Assembly: GCA_945871425.1 (NCBI GenBank) | Contig: CAMBVS010000024.1 | Coordinates: 1-51,989, forward strand | Source: Rhizobium sp. Q54 | GTDB lineage: Bacteria; Pseudomonadota; Alphaproteobacteria; SHVZ01 | Direction of reading: 5' to 3' | DNA length: 51,989 nt | In this document: piece by piece, positions 43,009 through 51,966 of the stretch | How the letters are laid out: each line of letters opens with the position of its first letter | Numbering within the stretch: the stretch's first letter is position 1 | Notes under the pieces: model-generated | Databases searched by the model: none | Told to the model about the DNA's origin: nothing | What the model saw: the letters and a program-made list of their open reading frames with translations, nothing else | Translations under genes and position numbers: made by a program

Positions 43009-44635
43009 GCGCTGCCGCCTCTTCGATCCGTTCGATCGCATAGGGCGATCCCGGCTCATCGCAGATCAGGGTGTAGCGCTTGAGGATCCAGATCAGCCGT
43101 TCGAAGCACATGCACGCATCGAACAGCTCGCGCTGCCCCGCACGCGAGGTCCCGCCGGCGGACATCACGGCTCGGCGCACCCCTTCCATCACATCAGCGC
43201 GGTCGCCGGTGAGCGCGCTCAGCATCTCCCGGCCGGCCCCATCGGGCGCCTGGGTGAACTCGACGAAGGCATCGAGCAGCAGATGCGCACTCTCGACCAT
43301 CGCCGACAGGCGAAGCGCGATTTCCGGGTCCCGTTCGCCATCGGCCGTCGCGATGGAGGCGAGCTCCTGCGCCTGCTCCTGCAACGAAACGGCGAGGCTG
43401 TTCAGCCGCTGAAGCGAACCGACCCGCGTCCGGAGCGAGTCGTCGGTGGTCTCCGCCGCCAGGAGCTGGAGGAACTCGTCGGTCGCCTTCAGGATCGAGC
43501 CGGTCCGGTTCGCCAGCGCGAGCGACTCCTTGGCCTCGCCGCCGCCACCCTCGCGTACGGCGTCGAGATGGGAAGGAAGTCGGGCGAGCGCAGCCAGATG
43601 CTCGCGGAAGGCGAGGATCGTCGCCGTCGCCGGGTCCCGCAAAGCCTCCATGCTGATGAACCGCGGCTTCGAGTGATGATCGGTCTCGGCCGCGCCGACG
43701 ACGCGGTGGATGAAACGCTCCAAGCGCGCTTCGAAGACGAGGGTGCCGGCATAGGCCGAAACCTGCGTCAGGAGGTAGACGACTGCGACGCTCATGGCCG
43801 CGTTGGCGGTCAGGTAGGCGTTCAGTTCAGGCGTCTTCAAGGCTGCCAGCAGGAGCAGAAACGGCAGCACCATCAACGTTCCGACCGCCTTCAGGACCGC
43901 CTGGTAGATGGCGAGCGCTCGCCCCGTGGGAGACACGCGGGCGGTCATGAAGGCGACGTTGACCGCCGAAGTCAGGTTGGCGCCGATGACGGCCATCATC
44001 GCATCGACCGGCGCGATCATGCCGCCATCGGCAAGGGCAGCGACGATCGCCGAAACGGTCTTTGCGGTCTGCACCACGGGTGTCAGCAGCGCGCCGACGG
44101 CGAAAGCGCCCAGGAGCGACCCGGAGAGGCTCACCACCAGATCCTGGATCGCCGGCACCGTCCGCAGCGTCCGGGCCGCGAGCGTGACCAGTTCGAGGCC
44201 GCTGACGATCAGGACGAGCGCGAGGAAGGCGCCGACCGGCGCTCGCCAGCGCTTGGACTGATCGTAGTCGAGGAAAAAGAGAAGCCCGCACAAGGCCGTC
44301 GCCGCCAGGATCGCATGGTGCAGGTTGGCCGCCGCCAGAAAGACGAGCACGGAGGTGCCGATATTGGCGCAGGCGATCAAGGGGAAGGCCTGGCGGATGG
44401 TGATGATCTCGGCCGTCGCCAGACCGGCGGCGGCGGCGGTCACCGCGTTGGTGCTCTGCGTCACGGCGCCGGCGCCGAGGCCGAGCAACGCGGTCAGCGC
44501 CGGCCGGCGCGCGACCCTGCCCGCGATCCGCCTGACCCTGTCGCCCGCCGCCTCCTTGAGGTAGGCGGACAAAAGCTTCATGCCGATGAAGAACGTGCCG
44601 AGGCCCGCCAGGATCTCGAGGATCACCTCGGCCAT
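43004..44635 (-). CDS. Na/Pi cotransporter family protein, divergent second copy
   Basis: This 543-residue protein has the same two-repeat layout as the plus-strand paralogue. The first repeat reads AVTQSTNAVTAAAAG (about 58-72), so the QSS motif is QST; the second repeat reads TPVVQTAKTVSAIVA. Both differ from the Na/Pi consensus, which argues for a changed substrate or coupling. The C-terminal 220 residues are helical (SLQRLNSLAVSLQEQAQELAS), loosely PhoU-like. It is 19 bp downstream of a periplasmic protein gene and a PstS-like gene in the same operon. It is the closest link between binding-protein capture and a secondary transporter here. Confidence 0.8.
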   Translation of the reverse strand: MAEVILEILAGLGTFFIGMKLLSAYLKEAAGDRVRRIAGRVARRPALTALLGLGAGAVTQSTNAVTAAAAGLATAEIITIRQAFPLIACANIGTSVLVFLAAANLHHAILAATALCGLLFFLDYDQSKRWRAPVGAFLALVLIVSGLELVTLAARTLRTVPAIQDLVVSLSGSLLGAFAVGALLTPVVQTAKTVSAIVAALADGGMIAPVDAMMAVIGANLTSAVNVAFMTARVSPTGRALAIYQAVLKAVGTLMVLPFLLLLAALKTPELNAYLTANAAMSVAVVYLLTQVSAYAGTLVFEARLERFIHRVVGAAETDHHSKPRFISMEALRDPATATILAFREHLAALARLPSHLDAVREGGGGEAKESLALANRTGSILKATDEFLQLLAAETTDDSLRTRVGSLQRLNSLAVSLQEQAQELASIATADGERDPEIALRLSAMVESAHLLLDAFVEFTQAPDGAGREMLSALTGDRADVMEGVRRAVMSAGGTSRAGQRELFDACMCFERLIWILKRYTLICDEPGSPYAIERIEEAAAR

Positions 44636-44654
44636 TGCCGGGCTTTCCGCCGTA

Positions 44655-45347
44655 TCAGCGGGTCGGAGGAGATGTCGCTGGCGCCGCCTTCACCTCGGCG
44701 CTGGGAATCGTTCGAACCCGCCGGTCGACCCGCTGGATCGCGCGCATGATCATGCTCGCCTCCTCGCCCAGAACGGTCGCGTTGGGTGTGACCGTGAAGC
44801 TCGCCCCCGGCAGGGGCAAGACCTTGAGCTTAAGGTCCGACACCTGCATGCCGCCCGCCGAATTGATGGCGACGATTGTGCGGACGATGGCTCGCTGCAA
44901 CTCCCCCACCATCCCCGGACGGCGGATCTGGAAGAGCTCGATCTGCTCATCCAGATAGTCGTAGTCCGCTTCGGACAGCTCGCGCACGATGGCGAACTTG
45001 AACGAAACGCCTGGGATGATACCGACGTCGCTGTCGATCTCCTTCAGCTTGTAGCCAGCCAGGCCGAGAAGCCTGAACAGCTCTGAGCCGTCTTCGTCCT
45101 TGCTCGAAGCCGCGAGACTTCCAGGGGAGGGCGGCGTCACATAGCTGATCGCCGCGCCGGCAATGTCGCCGACCCATGACAGACTCGACATCGTCAACGC
45201 CCAGGCGGTTCCGAGCGCGCTGGGGCGATCGTTCACCAGATCATTCGGATTTTGCTGGGCAAGCGCCGGGCCGGCGGCGAGCCCGATCAGAAGCGTCGCC
45301 ATGCGAAGCGCGGCGGCGGGTCTCAGCATTCGGGAGTTCGGTCTCAT
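44655..45347 (-). CDS. Periplasmic protein of unknown function in PstS-like operon
   Basis: The 230-residue protein has a signal peptide ending GLAAGPALAQ. Mature sequence is unremarkable: SWVGDIAGAAISYVTPPSPG, an acidic SSKDEDGSELFRLLGLAGYKLKEIDSDV and the repeat-like IELFQIRRPGMVGELQ. I recognise no domain. It overlaps the PstS-like gene as ATGA (45347-45344) and lies just upstream of the Na/Pi-family gene, so the three are probably one operon and this protein may bridge binding protein and transporter. M7 and M16 are alternative starts. Confidence 0.7.
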   Translation of the reverse strand: MRPNSRMLRPAAALRMATLLIGLAAGPALAQQNPNDLVNDRPSALGTAWALTMSSLSWVGDIAGAAISYVTPPSPGSLAASSKDEDGSELFRLLGLAGYKLKEIDSDVGIIPGVSFKFAIVRELSEADYDYLDEQIELFQIRRPGMVGELQRAIVRTIVAINSAGGMQVSDLKLKVLPLPGASFTVTPNATVLGEEASMIMRAIQRVDRRVRTIPSAEVKAAPATSPPTR

Positions 45348-46405
45348 CGCTCGACGGTCTCCAGCTTGAGCGCGGCGTTCCGCACCGCTTGGCGCTTCGC
45401 CGTGGTCAACGGCTCGAGCCCTTCCTTCACCAGATACCCACTGGGGCCGATGGTACGCTCGCGCGTCAGCTCGGTGATCAGCTCGCGAAGACCGCGCACA
45501 GGCCCTTCGCCGTTGTAGTTCTTGACGTTGGCGCGCTTGACGTAGACGAAGAGCGGACGGACGAAGGCGTATTCGCGGTTGGCGATGCTTTCCTGGGTCG
45601 GAGTGACTCCATCGAAGGGCAGCACCTTGACGACGTCGAGCATCTCCTTGGCCATGTTGAGCGGCGCTACCGCCACCGTTCCCTTGGGGGCGGCGATCAT
45701 GGCCTCACGCAGGTTCTTGGCGAAGGGAATCCCGATCTCGCCGATCCGCCCGTCGCGCCTGAGCGTGATGCACTGCTTCACCCGCTCGCTCGCAACGAAG
45801 ATGGTCTTGATCTCGAATATCCCGCGGCAGGCGGCCTCGAGGAAGCGATCCTCGAAAAACCCGCGAGACCCGAGGCCGGGCGCCGGGATGAGGACGCGGA
45901 TGGGCAGCGGCGGCAGCGCTTCCTCGACCGCGTTCCAGGCGGCGAGCCGGTTCGGCACGAACTCGACGTCGCGCGGAAGCTCCGCCACGACCGCCCGCCA
46001 GAAATCGGGCAGCGACAGGTTGAAATCGGCGTCGTCCCGCCGCGCCACCAGCACCAGCGCGCTGAGACCGAGCTGGATCTCGATGACTTCGTCGCCGTTG
46101 TGATCCCGGCACAGGTCGAGCTCGGCCTGGCGCATGCGGCGCGACATCGCGACGACATCGGGGGCGGCGTAGGGCTCTCTGGTCCTGCAGAAATCGGATA
46201 CACCGCGCCCGGTGCCGGCGAACTCGGTCTTGGGCGGGGCGATCACCTTGCGGGTGACCAGGTTCTCTATCACCGACTGAATGTACGGCGCGAGAAAGGT
46301 CGAACCGACGATGACCATGTCGCGCTCCGCCCGAGCCGGCAATGCGAACGACATGGCAATGGCGGCGGCAAGCGCCGCGGCCCGGCGCCAGAGTCTCCAC
46401 GTCAA
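45344..46405 (-). CDS. PstS-like phosphate/anion-binding protein (no PstCAB nearby)
   Basis: From the TTG at 46405 the 353-residue precursor has a signal peptide (LWRRAAALAAAIAMSFALPA) and a PstS/SBP fold. The start of the mature region reads VIVGSTFLAPYIQSVIENL, and later FAGTGRGVSDFCR, AAPDVVAMSRRM and VEIQ-like segments resemble phosphate-binding loops. ATPase and permease genes are absent, unlike in pst loci. GGGGAGGA precedes the TTG with suitable spacing. A longer frame continues to 46468 but lacks a better start. The protein may deliver phosphate or a related anion to the adjacent Na/Pi-family protein; this is inference. Confidence 0.75.
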   Translation of the reverse strand: MTWRLWRRAAALAAAIAMSFALPARAERDMVIVGSTFLAPYIQSVIENLVTRKVIAPPKTEFAGTGRGVSDFCRTREPYAAPDVVAMSRRMRQAELDLCRDHNGDEVIEIQLGLSALVLVARRDDADFNLSLPDFWRAVVAELPRDVEFVPNRLAAWNAVEEALPPLPIRVLIPAPGLGSRGFFEDRFLEAACRGIFEIKTIFVASERVKQCITLRRDGRIGEIGIPFAKNLREAMIAAPKGTVAVAPLNMAKEMLDVVKVLPFDGVTPTQESIANREYAFVRPLFVYVKRANVKNYNGEGPVRGLRELITELTRERTIGPSGYLVKEGLEPLTTAKRQAVRNAALKLETVER

Positions 46406-46536
46406 GGCTTCGGTCCTCCCCTCGGCTGCCCCCGGCCCCACCGGGCCGGCTCCCCGAAACGCTCTCACCCTAGCAAACTGAAGCGCCCGCGCGCACAGGT
46501 TTCAAGCATCTTTCCCAAAAGCCCGCGGTTCGGCCG

Positions 46537-46548
46537 GTACCCGGGTAC
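46537..46548. repeat. Perfect 12-bp palindrome in a 153-bp intergenic region
   Basis: GTACCCGGGTAC is its own reverse complement. It lies between the end of the Gfo/Idh gene (46559) and the start of the PstS-like gene (46405), about 130 bp upstream of the latter. It could be an operator or a poor terminator for the ABC-transporter operon. No T-tract follows it. The rest of the region holds a weak TTGAAA-N17-TTCAGT promoter candidate (46505-46477) reading toward the PstS-like gene. Confidence 0.45.
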
Positions 46549-46558
46549 GCCTTAAAGG

Positions 46559-47677
46559 TTAATCTCTTTCGATGGCCACCCAGCGTCCCTCCTTCGACGC
46601 CCGCTCGATGGCGGCGGCGACACGCTCGATGGCGAAGCCGGCGGCGAAATCTGGGGTGAGCGGCTCCCGCCCGGCGAGGCCGTGCAGCAGATGGGCGACC
46701 TCGGCCGTCTTCAGATCGCCATAGCCGAGCTGATGGCCCGGTGCCGGGCTGAAGGCGCCGTAGGGCGGGTGCCGCGGCCCGGCGAGGACGGTGGTGAACC
46801 CCTCGGTCGCCGGCGCCTGGCCGGGGCGGTAGAGGCGAAGCTCGTTGAGCCGCTCCTGGTCGAAGACGAGCGTGCCCCGGGTTCCGGTGATTTCGACCGC
46901 CAGATGGTTCTTGTGGCCCCAGGCGACCCGGCTGATGTCGACAACTCCCCGGGCGCCGCCGGCGAACTTGAGCAGCGCATGGACCTGGTCATCGTTTTCG
47001 ACGCGGGCCGTCCCTCCGCCCGGCAGCGGCCTCGCTTCGATCACTGTCGAGACCTCGCCGGCGACAGCCTCGACATCGCCAACGAGGTGGTGGGCGAGAC
47101 CGATCAGGTGCGATCCGAGGTCGCCGAGCGCACCGGAACCGGCGAGCGCCCTGACGCAGCGCCAGGAATGAAGAGTCTCGGGATCGGCCATGTAGTCTTC
47201 GGCGAATCGGCCGGCGAAGGCGACCACCTCGCCGAGCTCGCCCGCCGCGATCATCGCCTTCATCAGGCCAACGGCCGGGCCTCGGAGATAATTGTATCCG
47301 AGCAGCGTCGGACGACCTTGCGCGCGCTCGGCCATGCGCCTCGCCTCGGCGAGCCCGGTCGCCATCGGCTTCTCGCAATAGACGGCCTTGCCGGCGTCGA
47401 GCGCCGCCAGCGCCATCTCCGCATGCAGGTAATTGGGCGTGGCGATGGCGACGATCTCGACTTCGGGATCGGCCACCAGCGCCCGCCAGTCGCCGGTCGA
47501 GCGCGCGAAGCCCCAGCGCCCGGCCGAGATCCTCGCCCGCTCGGCATCGGCATCGGCGAGGATCGCGAGACGGGGCCGGCGGTCGAGGTCGAAGGTCGCG
47601 GCGGCAGCGGCGAAGGCCAGCGCATGGGCCTTGCCCATGAAGCCCGTGCCGATCAGCCCGACACCGATCGATGACAC
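46559..47677 (-). CDS. Gfo/Idh/MocA family dehydrogenase co-transcribed with an ABC transporter
   Basis: The 372-residue protein has VGLIGTGFMGKAHALAF at the start, the catalytic-Lys motif VYCEKPMAT and WRCVRALAGSGALGDLGSHL with the downstream sheet domain; the DLGSHLIGLAHHLVGD stretch is typical of inositol and sugar dehydrogenases of this family. The GTG at 47677 is 7 bp after the ABC ATPase gene, and the frame upstream is only the ATPase gene. It is the last gene of the transporter operon, so its substrate is probably the imported solute or a derivative. Confidence 0.85.
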   Translation of the reverse strand: MSSIGVGLIGTGFMGKAHALAFAAAAATFDLDRRPRLAILADADAERARISAGRWGFARSTGDWRALVADPEVEIVAIATPNYLHAEMALAALDAGKAVYCEKPMATGLAEARRMAERAQGRPTLLGYNYLRGPAVGLMKAMIAAGELGEVVAFAGRFAEDYMADPETLHSWRCVRALAGSGALGDLGSHLIGLAHHLVGDVEAVAGEVSTVIEARPLPGGGTARVENDDQVHALLKFAGGARGVVDISRVAWGHKNHLAVEITGTRGTLVFDQERLNELRLYRPGQAPATEGFTTVLAGPRHPPYGAFSPAPGHQLGYGDLKTAEVAHLLHGLAGREPLTPDFAAGFAIERVAAAIERASKEGRWVAIERD

Positions 47678-47684
47678 GCCGGGG

Positions 47685-48758
47685 TCAGCCGCGGGGGACG
47701 ACGGTGATGCCGTGGTCGGTGAGGCCGAGCCAGACCTCGGAGCCGACCCCGAGCGGGCGGGAGACGACACGGTCGACGACGAAGAGCTCGCCCGCTGCCG
47801 TCGTCACCGTGTACTCCATGTGAGTGCCGAGATATGCGGCCTTGGCGATGTGCCCGGCAATCGCGGGCCCGGTCGGCCGGATGACATGGAGCACCACCGC
47901 CTCGGGCCGGATCGCGACCTTGACCTCGCCGGGCGGCTGGTCGCGATGCGCCAGCGTGACGGTGACGTCGCCGATGCGCACGCTCGCGGTCTCGCCCCGC
48001 TTCTCGCCGAGCTCGGCCGCGATGAGATTGGCATCGCCGATGAAATCGGCGACGAACAGGTTGGCCGGCGTCTCGTAAAGGTCCCGGGGCGCGCCCGACT
48101 GGGCGATCCGCGCATTCGACATGACGATGACGCGGTCGGAGACGGCCAGCGCTTCCTGCTGGTCGTGGGTCACGTAGACGACCGTCAGGTTGAGCGAGCG
48201 CTGCAGCTCGCGGATGTCCTCGCGCACCCGCCGACGCAGCTTGGCATCCAGGTTGGACAGCGGCTCGTCGAACAGCAGCACCTGCGGCTCCAGCACCAGC
48301 GCACGCGCGACCGCGACCCGCTGCTGCTGGCCGCCGGAGAGCTCGGACGGCAGCCTCTTGTCGTAGCCCTCGAGGCCGACCAGCTTCAGCTTCTCCCGCC
48401 CCATCGCCTCGGCCTCGGCCTTGGGCAGGCCCGAGACGCTGGGCCCGTAGGAAACGTTCTCGATCACGCTCATGTGCGGGAACAGCGCGTAGGACTGGAA
48501 GACCATGCTGACGTCGCGCTCGGCCGCGGACAGCATGGTCACGTCCTTGTCGCCGATCAGGATCTGGCCTTCGCTCGCCATCTCGAGGCCGGCGATGAGT
48601 CTCAATGTCGTGGTCTTGCCGCAGCCCGACGGCCCCAGCAGCGTCACCAGAGTCGAGGGCTCGATGGTGAAGGAGACGTCGTCGACGGCGACGACCGAGC
48701 CGTAGCGCTTGACGACCGAGCGGAACTGGACCGAGGCCGGGACCGAACGCTTCATCAT
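47685..48758 (-). CDS. ABC transporter ATP-binding protein (FbpC/PotA-like)
   Basis: The 357-residue protein has Walker A LGPSGCGKTTTLRL, the Q-loop VFQSYALFPHMSV, the signature LSGGQQQRVAVARAL, Walker B VLLFDEPLSNLD and the H-loop VTHDQQEAL. The C-terminal TOBE-like domain (about 280-357) is the normal FbpC/PotA regulatory part. It energises the permease encoded two genes upstream. Two ATGs (48758 and 48755) overlap the binding-protein stop; the first gives the ATGA overlap. Confidence 0.93.
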   Translation of the reverse strand: MMKRSVPASVQFRSVVKRYGSVVAVDDVSFTIEPSTLVTLLGPSGCGKTTTLRLIAGLEMASEGQILIGDKDVTMLSAAERDVSMVFQSYALFPHMSVIENVSYGPSVSGLPKAEAEAMGREKLKLVGLEGYDKRLPSELSGGQQQRVAVARALVLEPQVLLFDEPLSNLDAKLRRRVREDIRELQRSLNLTVVYVTHDQQEALAVSDRVIVMSNARIAQSGAPRDLYETPANLFVADFIGDANLIAAELGEKRGETASVRIGDVTVTLAHRDQPPGEVKVAIRPEAVVLHVIRPTGPAIAGHIAKAAYLGTHMEYTVTTAAGELFVVDRVVSRPLGVGSEVWLGLTDHGITVVPRG

Positions 48759-49771
48759 TTCGGCAGGCTCCCGACATCCTTCTCCCAGCGCGTGATCAGG
48801 CGCTTGCGCTCGTCGGCGCTGCCGTACTTGGCGAAGTCGTAAGCGATGAGCTTCATCTCCGAGAGCTTCGGCGCCTTCTCCGGGATCGGCGCGTCCGGGT
48901 TCGACGGGGTCTGGTAGGACTTGGCGCGGGCACCCAGCGCCTGGGCCTCGGCGGTGAGCGCGAAGTCGTACCACTTCTTCGCCGCGTCCAGGTTCTTCGA
49001 GCCCTTGACCAGGCTCATCGAGCCGATCTCGTAGCCGGTGCCCTCGCAAGGGGAGACGACCTTGACCGGGAAGCCGTCGACGGCCTCGGCGACCGCGTCG
49101 TGCAGGAACATGACGCCGATGGTGGTCTCGCCGCGGGCGGTGCCGCGGGCCGGCGCCGGGCCAGAGCGGGTGTACTGGTTCACGTTCTTGTGGAGCTGCT
49201 TCAGGTAGTCGAAGGCGGGCTCTTCGCCGAAGACCTGCACCAGCGTGGCGACTGCCGTATAGGCCGTGCCGGAAGAAGACGGGTTCGAGATCTGCACCTC
49301 GTCCCGGTATTCGGGTTTCGTCAAATCCTTCCAGCAGGCGGGTACCGCCAGCTTCTTCTTCGCCAGGATTTCGCTGTTGTAGGCGAAGCCGAGCGCGCCG
49401 GCATAGATGCCGACGGTGCGGAACTTCGACTGCTCGGCCTGGCGCCGCGCCCAGTCGTTCAGCTTCGGCAGCATCGGCGACCGGTATGGCTCGGTCAGGT
49501 CCTCTTCCGCGGCCGCCAGATGCGGATCGCCGGTGCCGCCCCACCAGATGTCGGCCTTGGGATTGGTCTTCTCGGCTCGAAGCTGCGCCAGCGTCTCGCC
49601 GGAGCCCTTCTGCACCAGGCTGACCTTGACGCCGGTCTTCTTCTCGAACTCCTGGGTCATCAGCGTGCACCAGTTCTGCACCACGCTGCAGTAGACAGCG
49701 AGAGGCGCCTGGGCTCGTGCCGGCAGAGCGCCGAGCGCGAGAAGGAGAGCGGAGGCAAGGATGAGGCGCAT
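48755..49771 (-). CDS. AfuA/FbpA-family periplasmic binding protein, probably not for iron
   Basis: The 338-residue precursor has a signal peptide ending ALPARAQ. The fold matches Fe(III)/AfuA-type binding proteins, with AVYCSVVQNWCTLM near the start. The iron-binding tandem tyrosine of FbpA is absent; the position reads FLHDAVAE (H224 and D225), followed by SPCEGTGYEIG with Glu243. As I recall, AfuA sugar-phosphate-binding proteins use a His-Asp and a Glu in these places. A phosphorylated sugar or polyol is therefore favoured over iron, and the downstream Gfo/Idh gene fits that. GGAGA lies 6 nt before the ATG. Confidence 0.8.
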   Translation of the reverse strand: MRLILASALLLALGALPARAQAPLAVYCSVVQNWCTLMTQEFEKKTGVKVSLVQKGSGETLAQLRAEKTNPKADIWWGGTGDPHLAAAEEDLTEPYRSPMLPKLNDWARRQAEQSKFRTVGIYAGALGFAYNSEILAKKKLAVPACWKDLTKPEYRDEVQISNPSSSGTAYTAVATLVQVFGEEPAFDYLKQLHKNVNQYTRSGPAPARGTARGETTIGVMFLHDAVAEAVDGFPVKVVSPCEGTGYEIGSMSLVKGSKNLDAAKKWYDFALTAEAQALGARAKSYQTPSNPDAPIPEKAPKLSEMKLIAYDFAKYGSADERKRLITRWEKDVGSLPK

Positions 49772-49791
49772 GGAAGTCTCCGTAGCTTGGG

Positions 49792-51966
49792 TCAGCCGCC
49801 GGCCGCCAGCCCGACATCGGCCGAGCGCCGGCCGAGCTTCCGCTCGCCGACGGCGAGCTGGATCAGGAGGATGGCGCCGATCATGACGACGATCAGGACC
49901 GAGGAATAGGCGATGGCGAGGCCGAACTCGCCGACCTCGACCCGACCGACGATGTAGGCGGTCGCCATGTTGTACTGGGCGGTGACCAGGAAGATCACGG
50001 CCGACACCGCGGTCATGGCGCGAACGAAGCTGTAGACCATCGCCGCCACCAGGGCGGGCCGGAGCAGCGGCAGTACCACGCGGCGGATGGTGGTGAAGGT
50101 CCGGGCGCCCAGCGTCAGGGACGCCTCGTCCAGCGACTTGTCGATCTGGCTCAAGGTCGCGATGCCGGCGCGCACGCCGACCGGCATGTTGCGGAAGACG
50201 AAGCAGATGACCAGGATCACGCCGGTGCCGGTCAGCTCGATCGGCGGCACGTTGAAGGCCAGGATGTAGCTGACGCCGATGACCGTGCCGGGGATGGCGA
50301 AGCTCAGCATGGTGCCGAACTCGAAGGCGCGCTTGCCGGCGAAGTTCTGGCGGGTCAGGAGATAGGCGGTCAGCAGGCCGATCAGCCCGGTGAGCGGTGC
50401 CGCCAGAATTGAGATCTCGAGAGTGGTCCAGAAAGACGTCCAGGCCGAGCCGGCGAAGGGCTGCGGGCTCGAAAGATCGATGCGGAAGCCGGTGAGGTAG
50501 TGCTCGAGGGTGAAGGTGTGGTCGCGTCCCATCGTCTTCACCAGGCCCCCGACGAGGATCATCCCGTAGATGACGAAGGTGAAGGCCATCCAGGGGAGGA
50601 CGACGGCGTAGGAGATCCGCTCGACCCATTTCGGCAGCGGCATAGGCAGGCCGGTATCGCCCTTCCCGGTGACCGTCGTATACGAGGCGCGGCCGAGCCA
50701 GCGGTGCTGGGCATAGAAGGCACCGAGCGTGAAGACCAGCAGCACCAGCGCCAACACGGCGGCACGTCCCTGGTCGTGGGCGGCGCCGACCACGGCGAAG
50801 AACACCTTGATCGACAGGAGCTCATAGTTGCCGGAGAGCACCAGCGGGTTGCCGAAGTCGGCCAGGCTCTCGACGAATCCGAGAAGGAAGGCGTTGGCGA
50901 GGCCGGGGCGAAGCAAGGGCCAGGTCACCGTGCGGAAGGTGGTCCAGCGGCTGGCCCGCAGCGTCTGCGCCGCTTCCTCGAGCGATGGCGCGATGCCCTG
51001 GACTACGCCGATGAGCACCAGGAACGCGATCGGCGTGAAGGCGAGGAGCTGGGCCAGGAAGACGCCGGAGAGACCATAGATCCACCGGCTCCTCGGCACG
51101 TCGAACCACTCGTAGAGGAATGTGGAGACGAGGCCGGCGCGGCCGAACAGCAGGATGACGGCAAGGCCGATGACGAAGGGCGGCGTGATGATCGGAAGCA
51201 CGCTCATCACCCGTAACAGGCCCTTGAATCGGAAGCCCGAGCGGACGGCGATCAGAGCGAAGGCGAGGCCGAGCAGCGTCGTGCCGGCGCCGGTCAGAAT
51301 GGCGAGGAACAGCGTGTTCCAGGCGACGCCGCAGCGGAGGTTCGAGGTGAGACAGTCGAGACCCCAGATCGAGGACTCGGTGATCTTCTCCCAGAACGAC
51401 GGGAAGCTGAGGTTGCCCTGGTTGTCCTGGAAGGCGCTGACGAGGATGGTCAGGACCGGGAACAGCACGAACAGCGAGATCAGCGCCACCACCAGCGCGA
51501 TCGAGCCGACGACGAAGGTGTCGCCACGGCAGAATCCGCGAAGCGCGAGGCCGCGGCACATCATCATCAGGTAGCTGAGGCAGAGCGCGAGCGCGCCGTA
51601 GCCCATGCCGGCCTGCTTCGGCCCGCCCGGGCCGAGCAGGGCGAGCGTCCAGCCGCGGTGGTCGATCAGGAAGCCCTGGAGCAATGCCAGCGCGATGCCG
51701 GTGACGCCGGCGCGGACCAGAATGTCCGGCATCCGTTCGTCGCCGCGCCACACCGCCCAGGTCGTCGCCAGAAGCGGCAGCAGAGCCGGCAGCAGCCACC
51801 ATTGCCCGGCGGCGACGATCTGCCAGATGGCGGGGCCGCTCTCCGCGGCCGGATAGCCCTTCAGCCATCCGAACGCGAAAAACCCGGCATCGATCATGTG
51901 CCAGGGAAGAAGAACCGCGCCCAGCCAGCCGATGGCCAGCCAGGGCGCGGCGATCCGGTCTTTCAC
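49792..51966 (-). CDS. ABC transporter permease, fused double-length FbpB/AfuB type
   Basis: This 724-residue protein is a duplicated permease: two halves, each with about six to eight membrane segments and an EAA loop (EAAQTLRASRWTTFRTVTWP in the first half, EASLTLGARTFTTIRRVVLP in the second). The N-terminus is unusual, with extra hydrophobic segments before the first core. It forms the membrane channel with the ATPase downstream. It ends 20 bp before the binding-protein gene. The GTG at 51966 has no evident ribosome binding site, and the reading frame is still open at the window edge, so the real start may lie outside. Confidence 0.88.
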   Translation of the reverse strand: MKDRIAAPWLAIGWLGAVLLPWHMIDAGFFAFGWLKGYPAAESGPAIWQIVAAGQWWLLPALLPLLATTWAVWRGDERMPDILVRAGVTGIALALLQGFLIDHRGWTLALLGPGGPKQAGMGYGALALCLSYLMMMCRGLALRGFCRGDTFVVGSIALVVALISLFVLFPVLTILVSAFQDNQGNLSFPSFWEKITESSIWGLDCLTSNLRCGVAWNTLFLAILTGAGTTLLGLAFALIAVRSGFRFKGLLRVMSVLPIITPPFVIGLAVILLFGRAGLVSTFLYEWFDVPRSRWIYGLSGVFLAQLLAFTPIAFLVLIGVVQGIAPSLEEAAQTLRASRWTTFRTVTWPLLRPGLANAFLLGFVESLADFGNPLVLSGNYELLSIKVFFAVVGAAHDQGRAAVLALVLLVFTLGAFYAQHRWLGRASYTTVTGKGDTGLPMPLPKWVERISYAVVLPWMAFTFVIYGMILVGGLVKTMGRDHTFTLEHYLTGFRIDLSSPQPFAGSAWTSFWTTLEISILAAPLTGLIGLLTAYLLTRQNFAGKRAFEFGTMLSFAIPGTVIGVSYILAFNVPPIELTGTGVILVICFVFRNMPVGVRAGIATLSQIDKSLDEASLTLGARTFTTIRRVVLPLLRPALVAAMVYSFVRAMTAVSAVIFLVTAQYNMATAYIVGRVEVGEFGLAIAYSSVLIVVMIGAILLIQLAVGERKLGRRSADVGLAAGG

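Noticed and set aside
44695..44725. A tRNA T-loop-like stretch (GGGTTCGAACGATTCCC on the minus strand)
   Set aside because: It lies inside the C-terminal codons of the periplasmic protein and has no matching acceptor stem, D arm or anticodon arm.
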